Part shown: positions 1 to 8,484 of the stretch, in pieces | Layout of the letters: every line of letters begins with the position of its first letter | Numbering within the stretch: position 1 is the stretch's first letter | Source: Carboxylicivirga sp. | GTDB lineage: Bacteria > Bacteroidota > Bacteroidia > Bacteroidales > Marinilabiliaceae | Direction: 5' to 3' | Assembly: GCA_025210475.1 (NCBI GenBank) | Contig: JAOARW010000068.1 | Coordinates: 18,167-82,166 of the forward strand | DNA length: 64,000 nt | Notes under the pieces: generated by a model | What the model was told of the DNA's origin: nothing | Seen by the model: only the letters and a program-made list of their open reading frames with translations | Databases searched by the model: none | Translations under genes and position numbers: made by a program

Positions 1-1143
1 CTTAATCTGGTAAGTAAATACTTTACCATAGCCATATTGCTAATTAGTGCAGCCACTGGATTTTATTGGGCCTATGTTGATAGTACAAAAGCTGTAATGG
101 CCTTTACATCGGTATTGATTATTGCCTGTCCTTGTGCCTTGGCTCTTTCGGTGCCTTTTGCCTTTGGTCATGCCGGACGAATATTGGGTAAAAACCACCT
201 TTATCTGAAGTTAACGGCTATTATTGAAAGGTTGACCAAGATAGATACCATCGTGTTTGATAAAACGGGTACTTTAACCGATCCTGAACATTTTGATGTT
301 AGTTTCGAAGGAGAAACCCCCGATCATTATCATCAGTCTTTGATTAAGTCAGCGGCTAACCAATCGCGCCATCCTCTGAGTCGCGCTTTGGTACGTCATC
401 TTTCCGGGGCCGGTTTATTTGATGTTACTTCATTTTCCGAACACGAAGGTTCTGGTGTAGAGTCCAGTGTTATGAATCATAAAATCCGTCTAGGATCTGC
501 ATCATTTATTGGTGATGAGGGATTAACATCCAACCAATCGGCTCGCGTTTATATTGCCATAGATGGAAAAAAAGTTGGATTTTATACGATCAAGAACTAT
601 TATCGCCCTAACTGGAAGGAGATGTTAAAAACAGTTCGTCAGTATACCGATGTTCATATTTTATCGGGAGATAATGACGCAGAACAAGAAGCTTTAAGTC
701 AGATTATTGAAGATGATTCGAAAATACATTTCTATCAAAGCCCAAAGGACAAACAAGCCTATGTAGATCAATTACGAAAAAGAGGTCAGTCAGTGATGAT
801 GGTAGGTGATGGCTTAAATGATATCGGTGCCTTAAAAAAAGCAAACGTTGGTATTGCTGTAGCAGATGATGTGCACCAGTTTTCGCCATCGAGCGATGCC
901 ATTATCAGTGCTTCCGAGTTAATGCGTTTACCTGTTTTTATGCGCTTTTCAAAGTCAGCTTTACGCATTGTTTATGCAGCTATTGCCATTTCTTTCGTTT
1001 ACAATATTGTGGGAATTTCATTTGCAGTTTCTGGCAATCTGAGTCCTTTATTTGCCGCCATTTTAATGCCTTTAAGCAGTGTTTCGGTGGTTGTGTTTAC
1101 AAGTATTGGAGTCATGCTATCAGGCAAACGAAGAGGGCTATAA
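1..1143 (+). CDS. ccoI: Copper-type P1B ATPase, CcoI/FixI-like (C-terminal part, 5' end outside window)
   Basis: This is the C-terminal portion of a heavy-metal P-type ATPase; the reading frame is open from base 1, so the metal-binding N-terminus lies outside the window. Visible motifs are the transmembrane CPC motif (ACPCALAL), the phosphorylation site DKTGTLTD, the P1B-specific HP dipeptide (SRHPLSRAL) and the hinge motif GDGLND, followed by two C-terminal membrane helices. CPC-type ATPases of this kind move Cu(I) across the inner membrane. Its position directly before ccoS and the cbb3 oxidase genes points to CcoI/FixI, which supplies copper for oxidase assembly. A general CopA exporter is the alternative, but the gene order argues for CcoI. 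Confidence 0.85.
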   Translation, partial: LNLVSKYFTIAILLISAATGFYWAYVDSTKAVMAFTSVLIIACPCALALSVPFAFGHAGRILGKNHLYLKLTAIIERLTKIDTIVFDKTGTLTDPEHFDVSFEGETPDHYHQSLIKSAANQSRHPLSRALVRHLSGAGLFDVTSFSEHEGSGVESSVMNHKIRLGSASFIGDEGLTSNQSARVYIAIDGKKVGFYTIKNYYRPNWKEMLKTVRQYTDVHILSGDNDAEQEALSQIIEDDSKIHFYQSPKDKQAYVDQLRKRGQSVMMVGDGLNDIGALKKANVGIAVADDVHQFSPSSDAIISASELMRLPVFMRFSKSALRIVYAAIAISFVYNIVGISFAVSGNLSPLFAAILMPLSSVSVVVFTSIGVMLSGKRRGL

Positions 1144-1184
1144 TGAATTAAATTCACAGAAGCTTGTCTCGTGGGCAGCATATT

Positions 1185-1263
1185 TCTCCCTTGAAATTCA
1201 GGGGAGATGTCCAACTTTCGAACAGAGGGGTTAATAAAGATAACTTTAAAAGGTATCTTTATT
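1185..1263. terminator. Two hairpins downstream of ccoI, probable terminator region
   Basis: Two inverted repeats lie in the 414-base gap between ccoI and ccoS. The first (1185-1195 with 1197-1207) pairs TCTCCCTTGAA with TTCAGGGGAGA, with one G-T wobble and almost no loop. The second (1233-1242 with 1254-1263) pairs AATAAAGATA perfectly with TATCTTTATT, and the inner bases can extend the stem. The second resembles AT-rich Bacteroidota terminators, though no long T-run follows. Apart from the -7 box further down, the rest of this gap (1264-1526) shows nothing I can name. Confidence 0.4.
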
Positions 1264-1526
1264 ATATAATTGTCTTGGCTCTGATTATAAAAATAGGCTG
1301 ATCATGTTCTTATTAGAATCAAGGAACCATACAAAGAGCATGGTTTAAAGCTATAATTGTAGGTGAATGTTGATAAAAATAACATCTGATAATCAAGCTG
1401 ATAGATTGAAGGGTCTAAAAAAACTAATAAATGTTAAACAATCACAAGCGCCTGATTGTCATTAAAGGCGATAAAAGTAAAGGAATGAAAGTGTATAATA
1501 AGACCCTTAAGTCTTAAATAATTTTC

Positions 1527-1534
1527 TACTTTTG
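1527..1534 (+). promoter_or_regulatory. Candidate -7 box (TACTTTTG) for ccoS-ccoNOQP
   Basis: TACTTTTG matches the Bacteroidota primary-sigma -7 consensus TAnnTTTG and lies 24 bases before the ccoS start codon. No convincing -33 TTTG is present at the usual distance, so the assignment rests on the -7 box and its position. Confidence 0.4.
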
Positions 1535-1557
1535 CTTGCGAATAAAGTATAATTAGC

Positions 1558-1749
1558 ATGGAAATAATCATCGTCTTGGTAGTTGCCAGTTTATGTGTTG
1601 CATTGATTTTCTTAGGCTTGTTTGTATGGGCCGTTAAATCGGGGCAATACGATGATGACTATTCGCCTTCGGTTCGTATTTTATTCGATCAGAAAGAACA
1701 GGAGAAAAAAGCAAATAATAAAATCCAAAATGTCAGTAGCGATCGTTAG
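1558..1749 (+). CDS. ccoS: cbb3 oxidase assembly protein CcoS
   Basis: A 63-residue protein with one N-terminal membrane helix (about residues 3-26) followed by the characteristic segment WAVKSGQYDDDYSP and a charged tail. This is the CcoS/FixS family, needed for cofactor insertion into cbb3 oxidase. Length and motif fit the family well. It lies 55 bases before ccoNO and after ccoI, the usual I-S-N order. The start is the ATG just downstream of a TAnnTTTG box. Confidence 0.9.
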   Translation: MEIIIVLVVASLCVALIFLGLFVWAVKSGQYDDDYSPSVRILFDQKEQEKKANNKIQNVSSDR

Positions 1750-1804
1750 CAGGCAATGGCCTCATAAACGGTTGGTGCTGAATTATTGAAAAAATGTTGA
1801 ACAC

Positions 1805-3970
1805 ATGAAGCAAGAGACGTTTTATTACGACAATAAAATTGTCAAATATTTTATGTATGCCACCATCATTTGGGGGTTGGTAGGTATGGCGGCCGGGGTT
1901 TTGGCTGCTCTTCAAATGGCTATGCCAATCTTTAATTTTGAATTGGAATACACAACTTTCGGTAGGGTCAGACCGATCCACACCAATGCGGCCATTTTCG
2001 CTTTTGTCGGAAATGGTATTTTTATGGGTGTTTACCACTCCATGCAGCGACTGCTTAAAACGCGCATGTTTAGCGATGTTTTGAGCTATGTTCATTTTTG
2101 GGGATGGCAATTAATCATTGTTTTTGCCGCACTAACCCTGGCACTTGGATTTACCACCGGTAAAGAATATGCTGAGCTGGAGTGGCCCATTGATATCATG
2201 ATTGCCGTAGTTTGGCTGATTTTTGGCTGGAACATGTTTGGAACCATCATGAAACGCCGTGTTAAGCACTTGTATGTGGCCATCTGGTTTTATCTGGCTA
2301 CCTTCATAACGGTAACCGTGCTTCATGTAGTTAACTCGATGGAATTACCTGTAACGCTATTTAAAAGTTACTCGTGGTACGCAGGGGTTCAGGATGCTTT
2401 GGTACAATGGTGGTATGGGCACAATGCCGTAGCATTCTTCCTGACGACTCCTTACCTGGGTTTGATGTATTATTACATACCAAAAGCATCTAATCGCCCG
2501 GTCTATTCTTACCGTTTATCGATAGTTCACTTTTGGTCTTTCTTGTTCATCTACATTTGGGCAGGACCGCACCACTTACTTTATACGGCATTGCCTGATT
2601 GGGCACAGTCATTGGGAACCGTCTTTTCAATTATGCTGTTGGCACCATCGTGGGGTGGAATGCTAAACGGTTTGTTAACACTTCGTGGCGCCTGGGATAA
2701 AGTTCGTGAAAGTGCAACGCTTAAATTTATGGTTGTTGCTGTTACCTGTTACGGTATGGCCACTTTCGAAGGTCCGTTGCTTTCGCTTAAAAATGTAAAT
2801 GCCATCAGTCACTTTACCGACTGGACTGTGGCTCACGTTCATATTGGTACTTTAGGCTGGAACGGTTTCTTAACCTTTGGTGTGTTGTATTGGTTGGTGC
2901 CACAGATTTTCAAAACAAAGCTTTATTCAGAAAAACTGGCCAATGCCCACTTCTGGATCGGAACGCTTGGTATTTTATTCTATGCCATTCCGATGTATTG
3001 GGCCGGGTTAACGCAAAGTTTGATGTGGAAAGAATTCACCGAAGAAGGCTTGTTGGCTTATCCTAACTTCCTTGAAACAGTTACACAAATTCGCCCCATG
3101 TACTACATGCGTGCTTTTGGTGGTTTAATCTACTTATTGGGTGCTGTTTTAATGGGTATTAACTTATGGAAGACTGCTGCCAAAGGTAATGTAACTGCTA
3201 ATGAGGAGGCAAGCGCAGTTGTTGAAGACATTAATAAAGGCAAAAAAGGTGAGAAGGCTCATGGTTGGTTGGAGCGCAAGCCTGTACAGTTTATTGTTAT
3301 TTCACTGATCACCGTATTGATAGGTACTTTTATTGAGCTAATACCAACATTCTTAATAAAATCAAATGTACCAACCATAGCCAGTGTTCAGCCATATACA
3401 CCACTCGAATTAGAAGGTCGTGATATTTATTTGCGCGAAGGATGTTACAATTGCCACTCGCAGATGATTCGTCCATTCCGATCAGAGACAGAGAGATATG
3501 GTGAGTACTCAAAAGCCGGAGAGTTTGTTTACGATCACCCATTCCAGTGGGGATCAAAGCGAACAGGGCCCGATTTAGCACGCGAAGGTGTTATGACTGG
3601 TAAAATTTACAAACCGGATGCCTGGCATTATAACCACATGTTGGATCCGCAAAAGCTGAATGAAAATTCCATTATGCCAAAATATCCTTGGTTAATCGAA
3701 GATGATTTGGACATATCTGATTTGCCTGCCAAGATTCGTGCAATGCAAACTTTGGGTGTTCCTTATCCTGAAGGATATGATGAAATTGCTGTTGACGATT
3801 ATAACAAGCAAGCCGATAAGATTGTAAGCGGACTTAAAGCTGCCGGCATCGAAACAGCGCGGCAAAAGGAAATTATTGCCCTGATTGCTTATTTGCAACG
3901 TTTAGGAACTGATATTTACAAAACAGCGCCTGAAGAGGCTGCTGAAACTGTGAAGGAGGGCGCAGAATGA
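1805..3970 (+). CDS. ccoNO: Fused CcoN-CcoO subunit of cbb3-type cytochrome c oxidase
   Basis: A 721-residue fusion of the catalytic subunit CcoN (about 1-470) and the membrane-anchored monohaem cytochrome CcoO (about 490-721). CcoN carries the expected histidines: H59 (low-spin haem b), H206, H256 and H257 (CuB), and H344/H346 in VAHVHIGTLGW (haem b3 and b). The CcoO part has the haem c motif CYNCH (C547, C550, H551) and a candidate axial Met in SIMPKYPWL. The enzyme reduces O2 with high affinity and pumps protons in the inner membrane. The NO fusion is common in Bacteroidota, whereas proteobacteria use two genes. Its stop overlaps the ccoQ start (ATGA), showing translational coupling. Confidence 0.95.
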   Translation: MKQETFYYDNKIVKYFMYATIIWGLVGMAAGVLAALQMAMPIFNFELEYTTFGRVRPIHTNAAIFAFVGNGIFMGVYHSMQRLLKTRMFSDVLSYVHFWGWQLIIVFAALTLALGFTTGKEYAELEWPIDIMIAVVWLIFGWNMFGTIMKRRVKHLYVAIWFYLATFITVTVLHVVNSMELPVTLFKSYSWYAGVQDALVQWWYGHNAVAFFLTTPYLGLMYYYIPKASNRPVYSYRLSIVHFWSFLFIYIWAGPHHLLYTALPDWAQSLGTVFSIMLLAPSWGGMLNGLLTLRGAWDKVRESATLKFMVVAVTCYGMATFEGPLLSLKNVNAISHFTDWTVAHVHIGTLGWNGFLTFGVLYWLVPQIFKTKLYSEKLANAHFWIGTLGILFYAIPMYWAGLTQSLMWKEFTEEGLLAYPNFLETVTQIRPMYYMRAFGGLIYLLGAVLMGINLWKTAAKGNVTANEEASAVVEDINKGKKGEKAHGWLERKPVQFIVISLITVLIGTFIELIPTFLIKSNVPTIASVQPYTPLELEGRDIYLREGCYNCHSQMIRPFRSETERYGEYSKAGEFVYDHPFQWGSKRTGPDLAREGVMTGKIYKPDAWHYNHMLDPQKLNENSIMPKYPWLIEDDLDISDLPAKIRAMQTLGVPYPEGYDEIAVDDYNKQADKIVSGLKAAGIETARQKEIIALIAYLQRLGTDIYKTAPEEAAETVKEGAE

Positions 3971-4161
3971 AATTAGTAAGGCATTATTTAGAATCGATAT
4001 CAGGGGTTGAAATATACCCCATCATATCCTTTATAATTTTCTTTGTATTCTTTTTGGTGGTTACCTATATGGTAATTCGAATGAAGAAGGAGTACATCGA
4101 GGAAGTATCCAATTATGCAACCGATAAGGCGGACGAAACGCCCATGTCAAACCAAAGTTAA
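3967..4161 (+). CDS. ccoQ: Small cbb3 oxidase subunit CcoQ-like
   Basis: A 64-residue protein with one membrane helix (about 18-38, rich in Ile/Phe/Val) and a charged C-terminal tail. It overlaps the end of ccoNO by four bases and precedes ccoP, the normal place of ccoQ. CcoQ stabilises the NO-P complex. Sequence conservation in this family is weak, so the call rests on size, topology and position. About 100 non-coding bases separate it from ccoP. Confidence 0.75.
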   Translation: MKLVRHYLESISGVEIYPIISFIIFFVFFLVVTYMVIRMKKEYIEEVSNYATDKADETPMSNQS

Positions 4162-4261
4162 ATTGAATCATTAGAATGTGTAGTCTGGATGGTTGTATGA
4201 ATGCGATTTAGTGTGGAATAGACTACTGCCAACTGACTAATAACTTACAGATTATTTATCT

Positions 4262-4885
4262 ATGGAAGAGAATAAAAAACAAAACAATATACCAGAGGTT
4301 GATCCTTTAACCAATGATAAGTTTGTGCCGGAGCATGAGTTTGACGGCATTCGTGAATTGGCTAATAATCCACCTTGGTGGCTAACTTTTATCTTTATAT
4401 TTTCCATTCTTTTTGCCTATGTGTATCTGGCTAAATACCATTTTTACGGCGATGGAGATTTACAGATTCAAGAGTATGAAAATGCCATGTTAGCGGCTAA
4501 TCCGGAGGAGGATGAAGAAGCAGCTGGTGGCATTACCATCGAAATGGAAGACATTGATTACTCAGTTCCATTGGCTGATGCAGCAGGTTTAGATAAAGGA
4601 GCCAAGATTTTTAAAACCAATTGTGCGGTCTGCCACCTGGCCGAAGGTCAAGGTTTAGTTGGACCCAACCTGACTGATGAGTATTGGATACATGGTGGTA
4701 GTTTCGACGATATTGTAAGAATAATTAACAATGGCGTTGTAGAAAAAGGAATGATTGCCTGGAAAGGGCAGTTGTCAAAAAAGCAAATCCATCAGGTATC
4801 CAGCTACATCACAACTTTAAAAGGTACGAATCCTCCTAATCCGAAAGCTCCGGAAGGGGAGAAGTATGTGCCGGATAGTGAATAA
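4262..4885 (+). CDS. ccoP: Single-haem CcoP subunit of cbb3 oxidase
   Basis: A 207-residue protein: a soluble N-terminus containing EFDGIRELANNPPWW (the CcoP N-terminal signature), one membrane helix (about 40-57), an acidic linker (80-100) and one cytochrome c domain. Only one CxxCH is present (CAVCH, C121-H125), with M164 a plausible axial ligand. Proteobacterial CcoP usually carries two haems, so this is a short monohaem form that delivers electrons to CcoO. It follows ccoQ; the next conserved gene, ccoG, is displaced by a small inserted element. Confidence 0.9.
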   Translation: MEENKKQNNIPEVDPLTNDKFVPEHEFDGIRELANNPPWWLTFIFIFSILFAYVYLAKYHFYGDGDLQIQEYENAMLAANPEEDEEAAGGITIEMEDIDYSVPLADAAGLDKGAKIFKTNCAVCHLAEGQGLVGPNLTDEYWIHGGSFDDIVRIINNGVVEKGMIAWKGQLSKKQIHQVSSYITTLKGTNPPNPKAPEGEKYVPDSE

Positions 4886-4941
4886 GTTTTTATTAACTTA
4901 TTAGCAGAAAAGTTTATTAGTTGCATTGGTTGAAATTAGGT

Positions 4942-5388
4942 AATTGTCGAATTGCTTAATCGTCGAACTGTTAAGAATCCATTGAGATATGCACATTTAT
5001 AATTTTGAAAAGCTTGAAGTTTGGCAATTGGCACGAAAACTCGTGAAGAAGATATATCTTGCGACACAAAGCTTTCCAGAAAGTGAAAAATATGGATTAA
5101 CAAATCAGTTGAGAAGAGCCGGTGTATCGATATCATCTAATATTGCTGAAGGGATTGGGCGTATTACAAATAAAGAAAGAGCCAGGTTTATTGAAATAGC
5201 GTATTCAAGTTTATTAGAGGTTTTGAATCAGTTAATACTATCAAATGATCTTGAATTTATAAATGAACAAGAGCTTTTTAATTTTAGGAATGATATTGAT
5301 TTGTTATCGAATAAACTAAATGCTTTTCACAGAAAGATATTAAGCAGTTAATCAGTTCGACAATTCGACAGTTTAACAATTCGACAAT
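4942..5388 (+). mobile_element. IVS-like cassette: four-helix-bundle gene inside inverted repeats
   Basis: About 447 bases between ccoP and ccoG are bounded by inverted repeats. The outer 12-mer ATTGTCGAATTG (4943-4954) is exactly complementary to 5377-5388. An inner 9-mer GTCGAACTG (4962-4970) is complementary to 5353-5361. The right end also contains an extra internal copy of the GTCGAATTG unit. The repeats enclose a single S23/four-helix-bundle gene. The arrangement resembles intervening sequences of bacterial 23S rRNA genes, which form a stem with a small ORF in the loop, but here it lies in a protein-coding operon. Mobility is inferred, not shown. Confidence 0.55.
4989..5351 (+). CDS. 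Four-helix-bundle protein of the 23S rRNA IVS (S23/avd-like) family
   Basis: A 120-residue protein with the family hallmarks: an early FEKLEVWQLARKLV segment, FPESEKYGLTNQLRRA, then VSISSNIAEGIGR, and an all-helical remainder. Members form pentameric four-helix bundles and are found in 23S rRNA intervening sequences, next to diversity-generating retroelements (Avd), or scattered singly in genomes; the function of the scattered copies is unknown. The gene is unrelated to oxidase assembly, and its flanking inverted repeats suggest it was inserted into the cco operon. The same strand as the operon means transcription could read through it. Confidence 0.85.
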   Translation: MHIYNFEKLEVWQLARKLVKKIYLATQSFPESEKYGLTNQLRRAGVSISSNIAEGIGRITNKERARFIEIAYSSLLEVLNQLILSNDLEFINEQELFNFRNDIDLLSNKLNAFHRKILSS

Positions 5389-5393
5389 AAAAT

Positions 5394-6791
5394 ATGACCA
5401 ATAATCCAGACAACAACTTCCGCGACCGAATAGTAACAATGAATGAAGAAGGCCGGCGAAATTGGATTTATGCCAATCAGCCGAAGGGAAGGCTTTATAA
5501 CATACGTACAATAGTAAGCGTAATTCTGTTAGCTTTTCTTTTTTTAGCCCCTCATATTAAAGTAAGTAGTGGTGAACCATTGCTTCTCTTTAATATTTTG
5601 CAACGTAAGTTTGTCTTATTTGGTGTTGTTTTTTGGCCGCAGGATTTCCATCTTTTTGTTATCGGCTTAATTACCATTATTATTTCCATTGTGACATTTA
5701 CAGTGGTATATGGCCGGATTTTTTGTGGATGGGTTTGTCCGCAAACCATTTTTATGGAGATGGTATTTCGCCGCATTGAGTATTGGATCGAAGGAACGGG
5801 CGATCAACAGCGCATACGTGCCAAAGGTGAAGATACTTTTGACCGAGTGGGCAGAAGTCTGTTAAAGCATCTTATTTTTATTATTATCTCATGGGCTATT
5901 ACTCATACGATGATGGCCTATATTGTTGGAGCCGATCAGGTAAAACAATACATTGTAAGCTCGCCGGGAGAAAACTTAAGTGTCTTTATCGCGATCATGG
6001 TGTTTACCGGTGCCTTCTATTTTGTTTTCGCTTATTTCAGAGAGCAGGTGTGTTCATTAGTTTGCCCCTATGGCCGTTTACAAGGAGCCTTGTTGGATAA
6101 CAACACGCTGATGGTGACTTATGATTTTAAGCGGGGTGAAGGGCGTGCTCCAATGCGTAAGAACGAAGATCGAGCTGCTGCCGGAAAAGGCGACTGTGTT
6201 AATTGTAATAAATGTGTAACGGTATGCCCAACTGGTATTGATATCCGAAATGGTATACAGTTGGAATGCATTAATTGTACGGCCTGTATTGATGCCTGTA
6301 ACAGCACCATGCGTCGTTATAAATTACCCGAAGGTTTAATTCGAATCACTTCGCAGAATAACATTATAAAAGGTTCTTCTTTTAGGTGGACGCCACGAAT
6401 CATTGCTTATACAGCTTTAACAACTGCTTTAATAGGAGCCATGGTGGTGCTCTTTACCTTGCGTTCAAGTTATGAAACAACTATTTTGCGTGTGCAGGGT
6501 ACATTGTTCCAAAAGCTCGACGAGGGTAATTATTCAAACATTTATAACTACAAAATTGTCAATAAGACAGAAGACGAAGGTAATTTGAGTATCAAATTGG
6601 TATCACCTAAAGGTAAGGTAGAGTTAGCTGGTAATACCATGTTGGTGAAAAAGCAGGAGAAGATACAAGGAGCCTTCCTGATTAAACTAAATAAAAAAGA
6701 AATGACTGGTAAGAGCACGGATATCGTGCTTGGAGTATATAATGGTGATCAGTTGATTGAAACCATTCACACCACATTTGTCGGTCCATAA
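5394..6791 (+). CDS. ccoG: Cytochrome c oxidase accessory protein CcoG (4Fe-4S)
   Basis: A 465-residue membrane-bound iron-sulfur protein. Visible features are N-terminal helices, the motif FCGWVCPQTIFMEM, a second VCPYGRLQGALL segment, a two-cluster ferredoxin region (CVNCNKCVTVCP and CINCTACIDAC, about 270-305), a further helix near residue 340 and a C-terminal Ig-like domain. CcoG has cupric reductase activity that feeds Cu(I) to cbb3 assembly. It begins only six bases after the right repeat of the inserted cassette, so the element abuts its start region. Confidence 0.93.
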   Translation: MTNNPDNNFRDRIVTMNEEGRRNWIYANQPKGRLYNIRTIVSVILLAFLFLAPHIKVSSGEPLLLFNILQRKFVLFGVVFWPQDFHLFVIGLITIIISIVTFTVVYGRIFCGWVCPQTIFMEMVFRRIEYWIEGTGDQQRIRAKGEDTFDRVGRSLLKHLIFIIISWAITHTMMAYIVGADQVKQYIVSSPGENLSVFIAIMVFTGAFYFVFAYFREQVCSLVCPYGRLQGALLDNNTLMVTYDFKRGEGRAPMRKNEDRAAAGKGDCVNCNKCVTVCPTGIDIRNGIQLECINCTACIDACNSTMRRYKLPEGLIRITSQNNIIKGSSFRWTPRIIAYTALTTALIGAMVVLFTLRSSYETTILRVQGTLFQKLDEGNYSNIYNYKIVNKTEDEGNLSIKLVSPKGKVELAGNTMLVKKQEKIQGAFLIKLNKKEMTGKSTDIVLGVYNGDQLIETIHTTFVGP

Positions 6792-6815
6792 CAAACTAAG
6801 ATTATTTATCTCGAT

Positions 6816-7259
6816 ATGAAATTTAACTGGGGACACGGGATAGTGTTGGTCATTGTAACCGGAGTAATTGGCTTTTTGAGTCTGGTATTTATTACCACGC
6901 GTGAGCGAATTGATATGGTGACGGACGATTATTATCCAAAAGAATTGAAATACGACGAGCAAATCACCAAAATCAAAAACTATAATGCCCTTACAAAAAA
7001 GGTTGTAATAACCAGTGATAAAGGGATTCAAATAGAGTTTCCTGATAATATTGCCGATGCAAATGCCATAATCGGTAAAGTACACCTATATCGACCATCG
7101 GATAAAAGTCTGGATGTGGAAAAAGAAATTAAACTGAATCCGGATTACCAGATGTCTCTTTCCTCTGATAAGCTTAAAAAAGGTAAGTATGAATTGATTA
7201 TTGAATGGGAAGCAAATGGTCAGCCGTATTTAACAAAGCAGGAGCTTTATATTGATTAA
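6816..7259 (+). CDS. ccoH: FixH/CcoH family protein
   Basis: A 147-residue protein with one N-terminal membrane helix (about 8-28) and a soluble domain ending with a beta-rich segment, typical of FixH. The segment VTDDYYPKELKYDEQI is characteristic of the family. FixH/CcoH interacts with CcoI and the oxidase subunits during maturation. It is 24 bases after ccoG and 6 bases before the next gene, so it is part of the same operon. Confidence 0.88.
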   Translation: MKFNWGHGIVLVIVTGVIGFLSLVFITTRERIDMVTDDYYPKELKYDEQITKIKNYNALTKKVVITSDKGIQIEFPDNIADANAIIGKVHLYRPSDKSLDVEKEIKLNPDYQMSLSSDKLKKGKYELIIEWEANGQPYLTKQELYID

Positions 7260-7265
7260 GTTACT

Positions 7266-7967
7266 ATGTATATTATCGAAGGTTTTATAGTTGGATTTTT
7301 AGGCAGTCTGCATTGTGTTGGTATGTGTGGACCACTTGCTTTGGCCTTGCCATTGCCTACTAATACAGTTACGCAAAAAGCCACCGGAGCTTTATTATAT
7401 AATATTGGCAGAGCATTCACCTACGGATTACTGGGTTTGATATTTGGATTATTGGGTGCTGGATTAAAACTGTCGGGTATCCAACAATGGGTATCAATCG
7501 CATGTGGTGTTATAATGATTTTATCCGTTATTTTGCCAGGTGTTGTAAAAGTACCTAAATCAACCAATAAAGTTTCATCGTCGATCTATTCAACCTTAAA
7601 AAAGAAAATTGGTGATTCGTTAAACCGCAAGAAGCTAAGCAATCTTTTGGTTATCGGTGTTTTAAATGGATTCTTACCATGTGGTTTGGTATATGTCGCC
7701 ATAACGAGGGCCATCACCACAGAATCCATTAACGACAGCATCCTTTTTATGATAGCTTTCGGTTTTGGTACTTTACCATTAATGTTTGCAGTAGCCTATT
7801 TTGCCAACATTATTAAGAGTCGTTTTTTACACAAGCTACGTAAAGCAATACCTATTTTTATTATCATTTTAGGACTCTTGTTTATACTTCGAGGAATGAA
7901 TCTGGGTATTCCATACATAAGTCCGGAATTTCAGGAAGAAACACAGGAAGTAAAGTGTTGTCATTAG
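7266..7967 (+). CDS. TauE/SafE (DsbD_2)-like membrane protein of the cco locus
   Basis: A 233-residue polytopic protein (about six helices) of the COG2836 group. Conserved cysteine-containing motifs start the two halves: LHCVGMCGPLALALP near the N-terminus and NGFLPCGLVYVA near residue 138. The protein ends in the metal-binding-looking tail VKCCH. Such proteins regularly close cbb3 operons and are thought to act in copper or thiol handling for oxidase assembly; the exact role is not established. It follows fixH by six bases. Confidence 0.8.
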   Translation: MYIIEGFIVGFLGSLHCVGMCGPLALALPLPTNTVTQKATGALLYNIGRAFTYGLLGLIFGLLGAGLKLSGIQQWVSIACGVIMILSVILPGVVKVPKSTNKVSSSIYSTLKKKIGDSLNRKKLSNLLVIGVLNGFLPCGLVYVAITRAITTESINDSILFMIAFGFGTLPLMFAVAYFANIIKSRFLHKLRKAIPIFIIILGLLFILRGMNLGIPYISPEFQEETQEVKCCH

Positions 7968-8182
7968 TTATTTAGTTAGTTAGTTGAGGCTTTCCTGCTT
8001 CTTTTCGTGTAACCGCAAGTATACTGCGAAAATCGCCTGATAAGTTCAAACTACTTGAGTTTATATCGGACTGAATATTACTTAATTAATACATTGGTAA
8101 AACAATCGTTAACCTTATTGAAATATTTTCTAAAGAGGGTAACTTTTCTTCCAAAAACATTTTTTACCTCAGTCAATTACTT

Positions 8183-8190
8183 TAATTTTG
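8183..8190 (+). promoter_or_regulatory. Candidate -7 box (TAATTTTG) for the cobalamin riboswitch transcript
   Basis: TAATTTTG matches TAnnTTTG and sits about ten bases before the first riboswitch helix, the spacing expected for a transcription start near 8197. Upstream, 7968-8182 contains a short run of TTAG repeats after the cco operon and two small hairpins (near 8012-8026 and 8048-8062), with nothing else identifiable. Confidence 0.5.
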
Positions 8191-8199
8191 CACCCAATT

Positions 8200-8385
8200 T
8201 GGTTCACGAGGCATTTACCGATGCCAGGTGATGAAAAGGGAATGTCGTGAAAGTCGACAACAGTATCCGCTGCTGTAAGTTCCGTCCGGTTTTTGCCGGA
8301 ATAAAAGCTGTAATCAACAATGCCACTGTTCAGGGGAACGGGAAGGCGGTTACAGTGGAACAAGTCAGAAGACCTGCCAGATAAA
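8200..8385 (+). promoter_or_regulatory. Cobalamin (AdoCbl-class) riboswitch
   Basis: The 5' leader carries the conserved cobalamin riboswitch elements in order: a GAGGCAT...ATGCC helix (8209-8225) running into CCAGGTGATGAAAAGGGAA, GCCACTG at 8322-8328, GGGAAGGCGG near 8340-8349, and the B12 box AGTCAGAAGACCTGCC at 8363-8378. It precedes a BtuB-type receptor and a BtuG-type lipoprotein, exactly the genes expected under this switch. Binding of the cofactor would reduce expression. About 100 bases separate the B12 box from the start codon. Confidence 0.93.
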
Positions 8386-8484
8386 ATTCAATTGTTCGTG
8401 TCATTCGGAATAAATGCAGGACGATACATATTTCTTTGTATTCTCTATCCGTTTTGTCAGAGCAGTTTATTAAACTCAATAAAG

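Noticed and set aside
7964..7990. Short TTAG/TTAGT run after the TauE-like gene
   Set aside because: A few copies of a four-base unit are too short to call a repeat element.
8320..8484. Upstream extension of the BtuB frame
   Set aside because: It lies inside the cobalamin riboswitch, contains no signal peptide, and the ATG at 8485 starts a good signal sequence.
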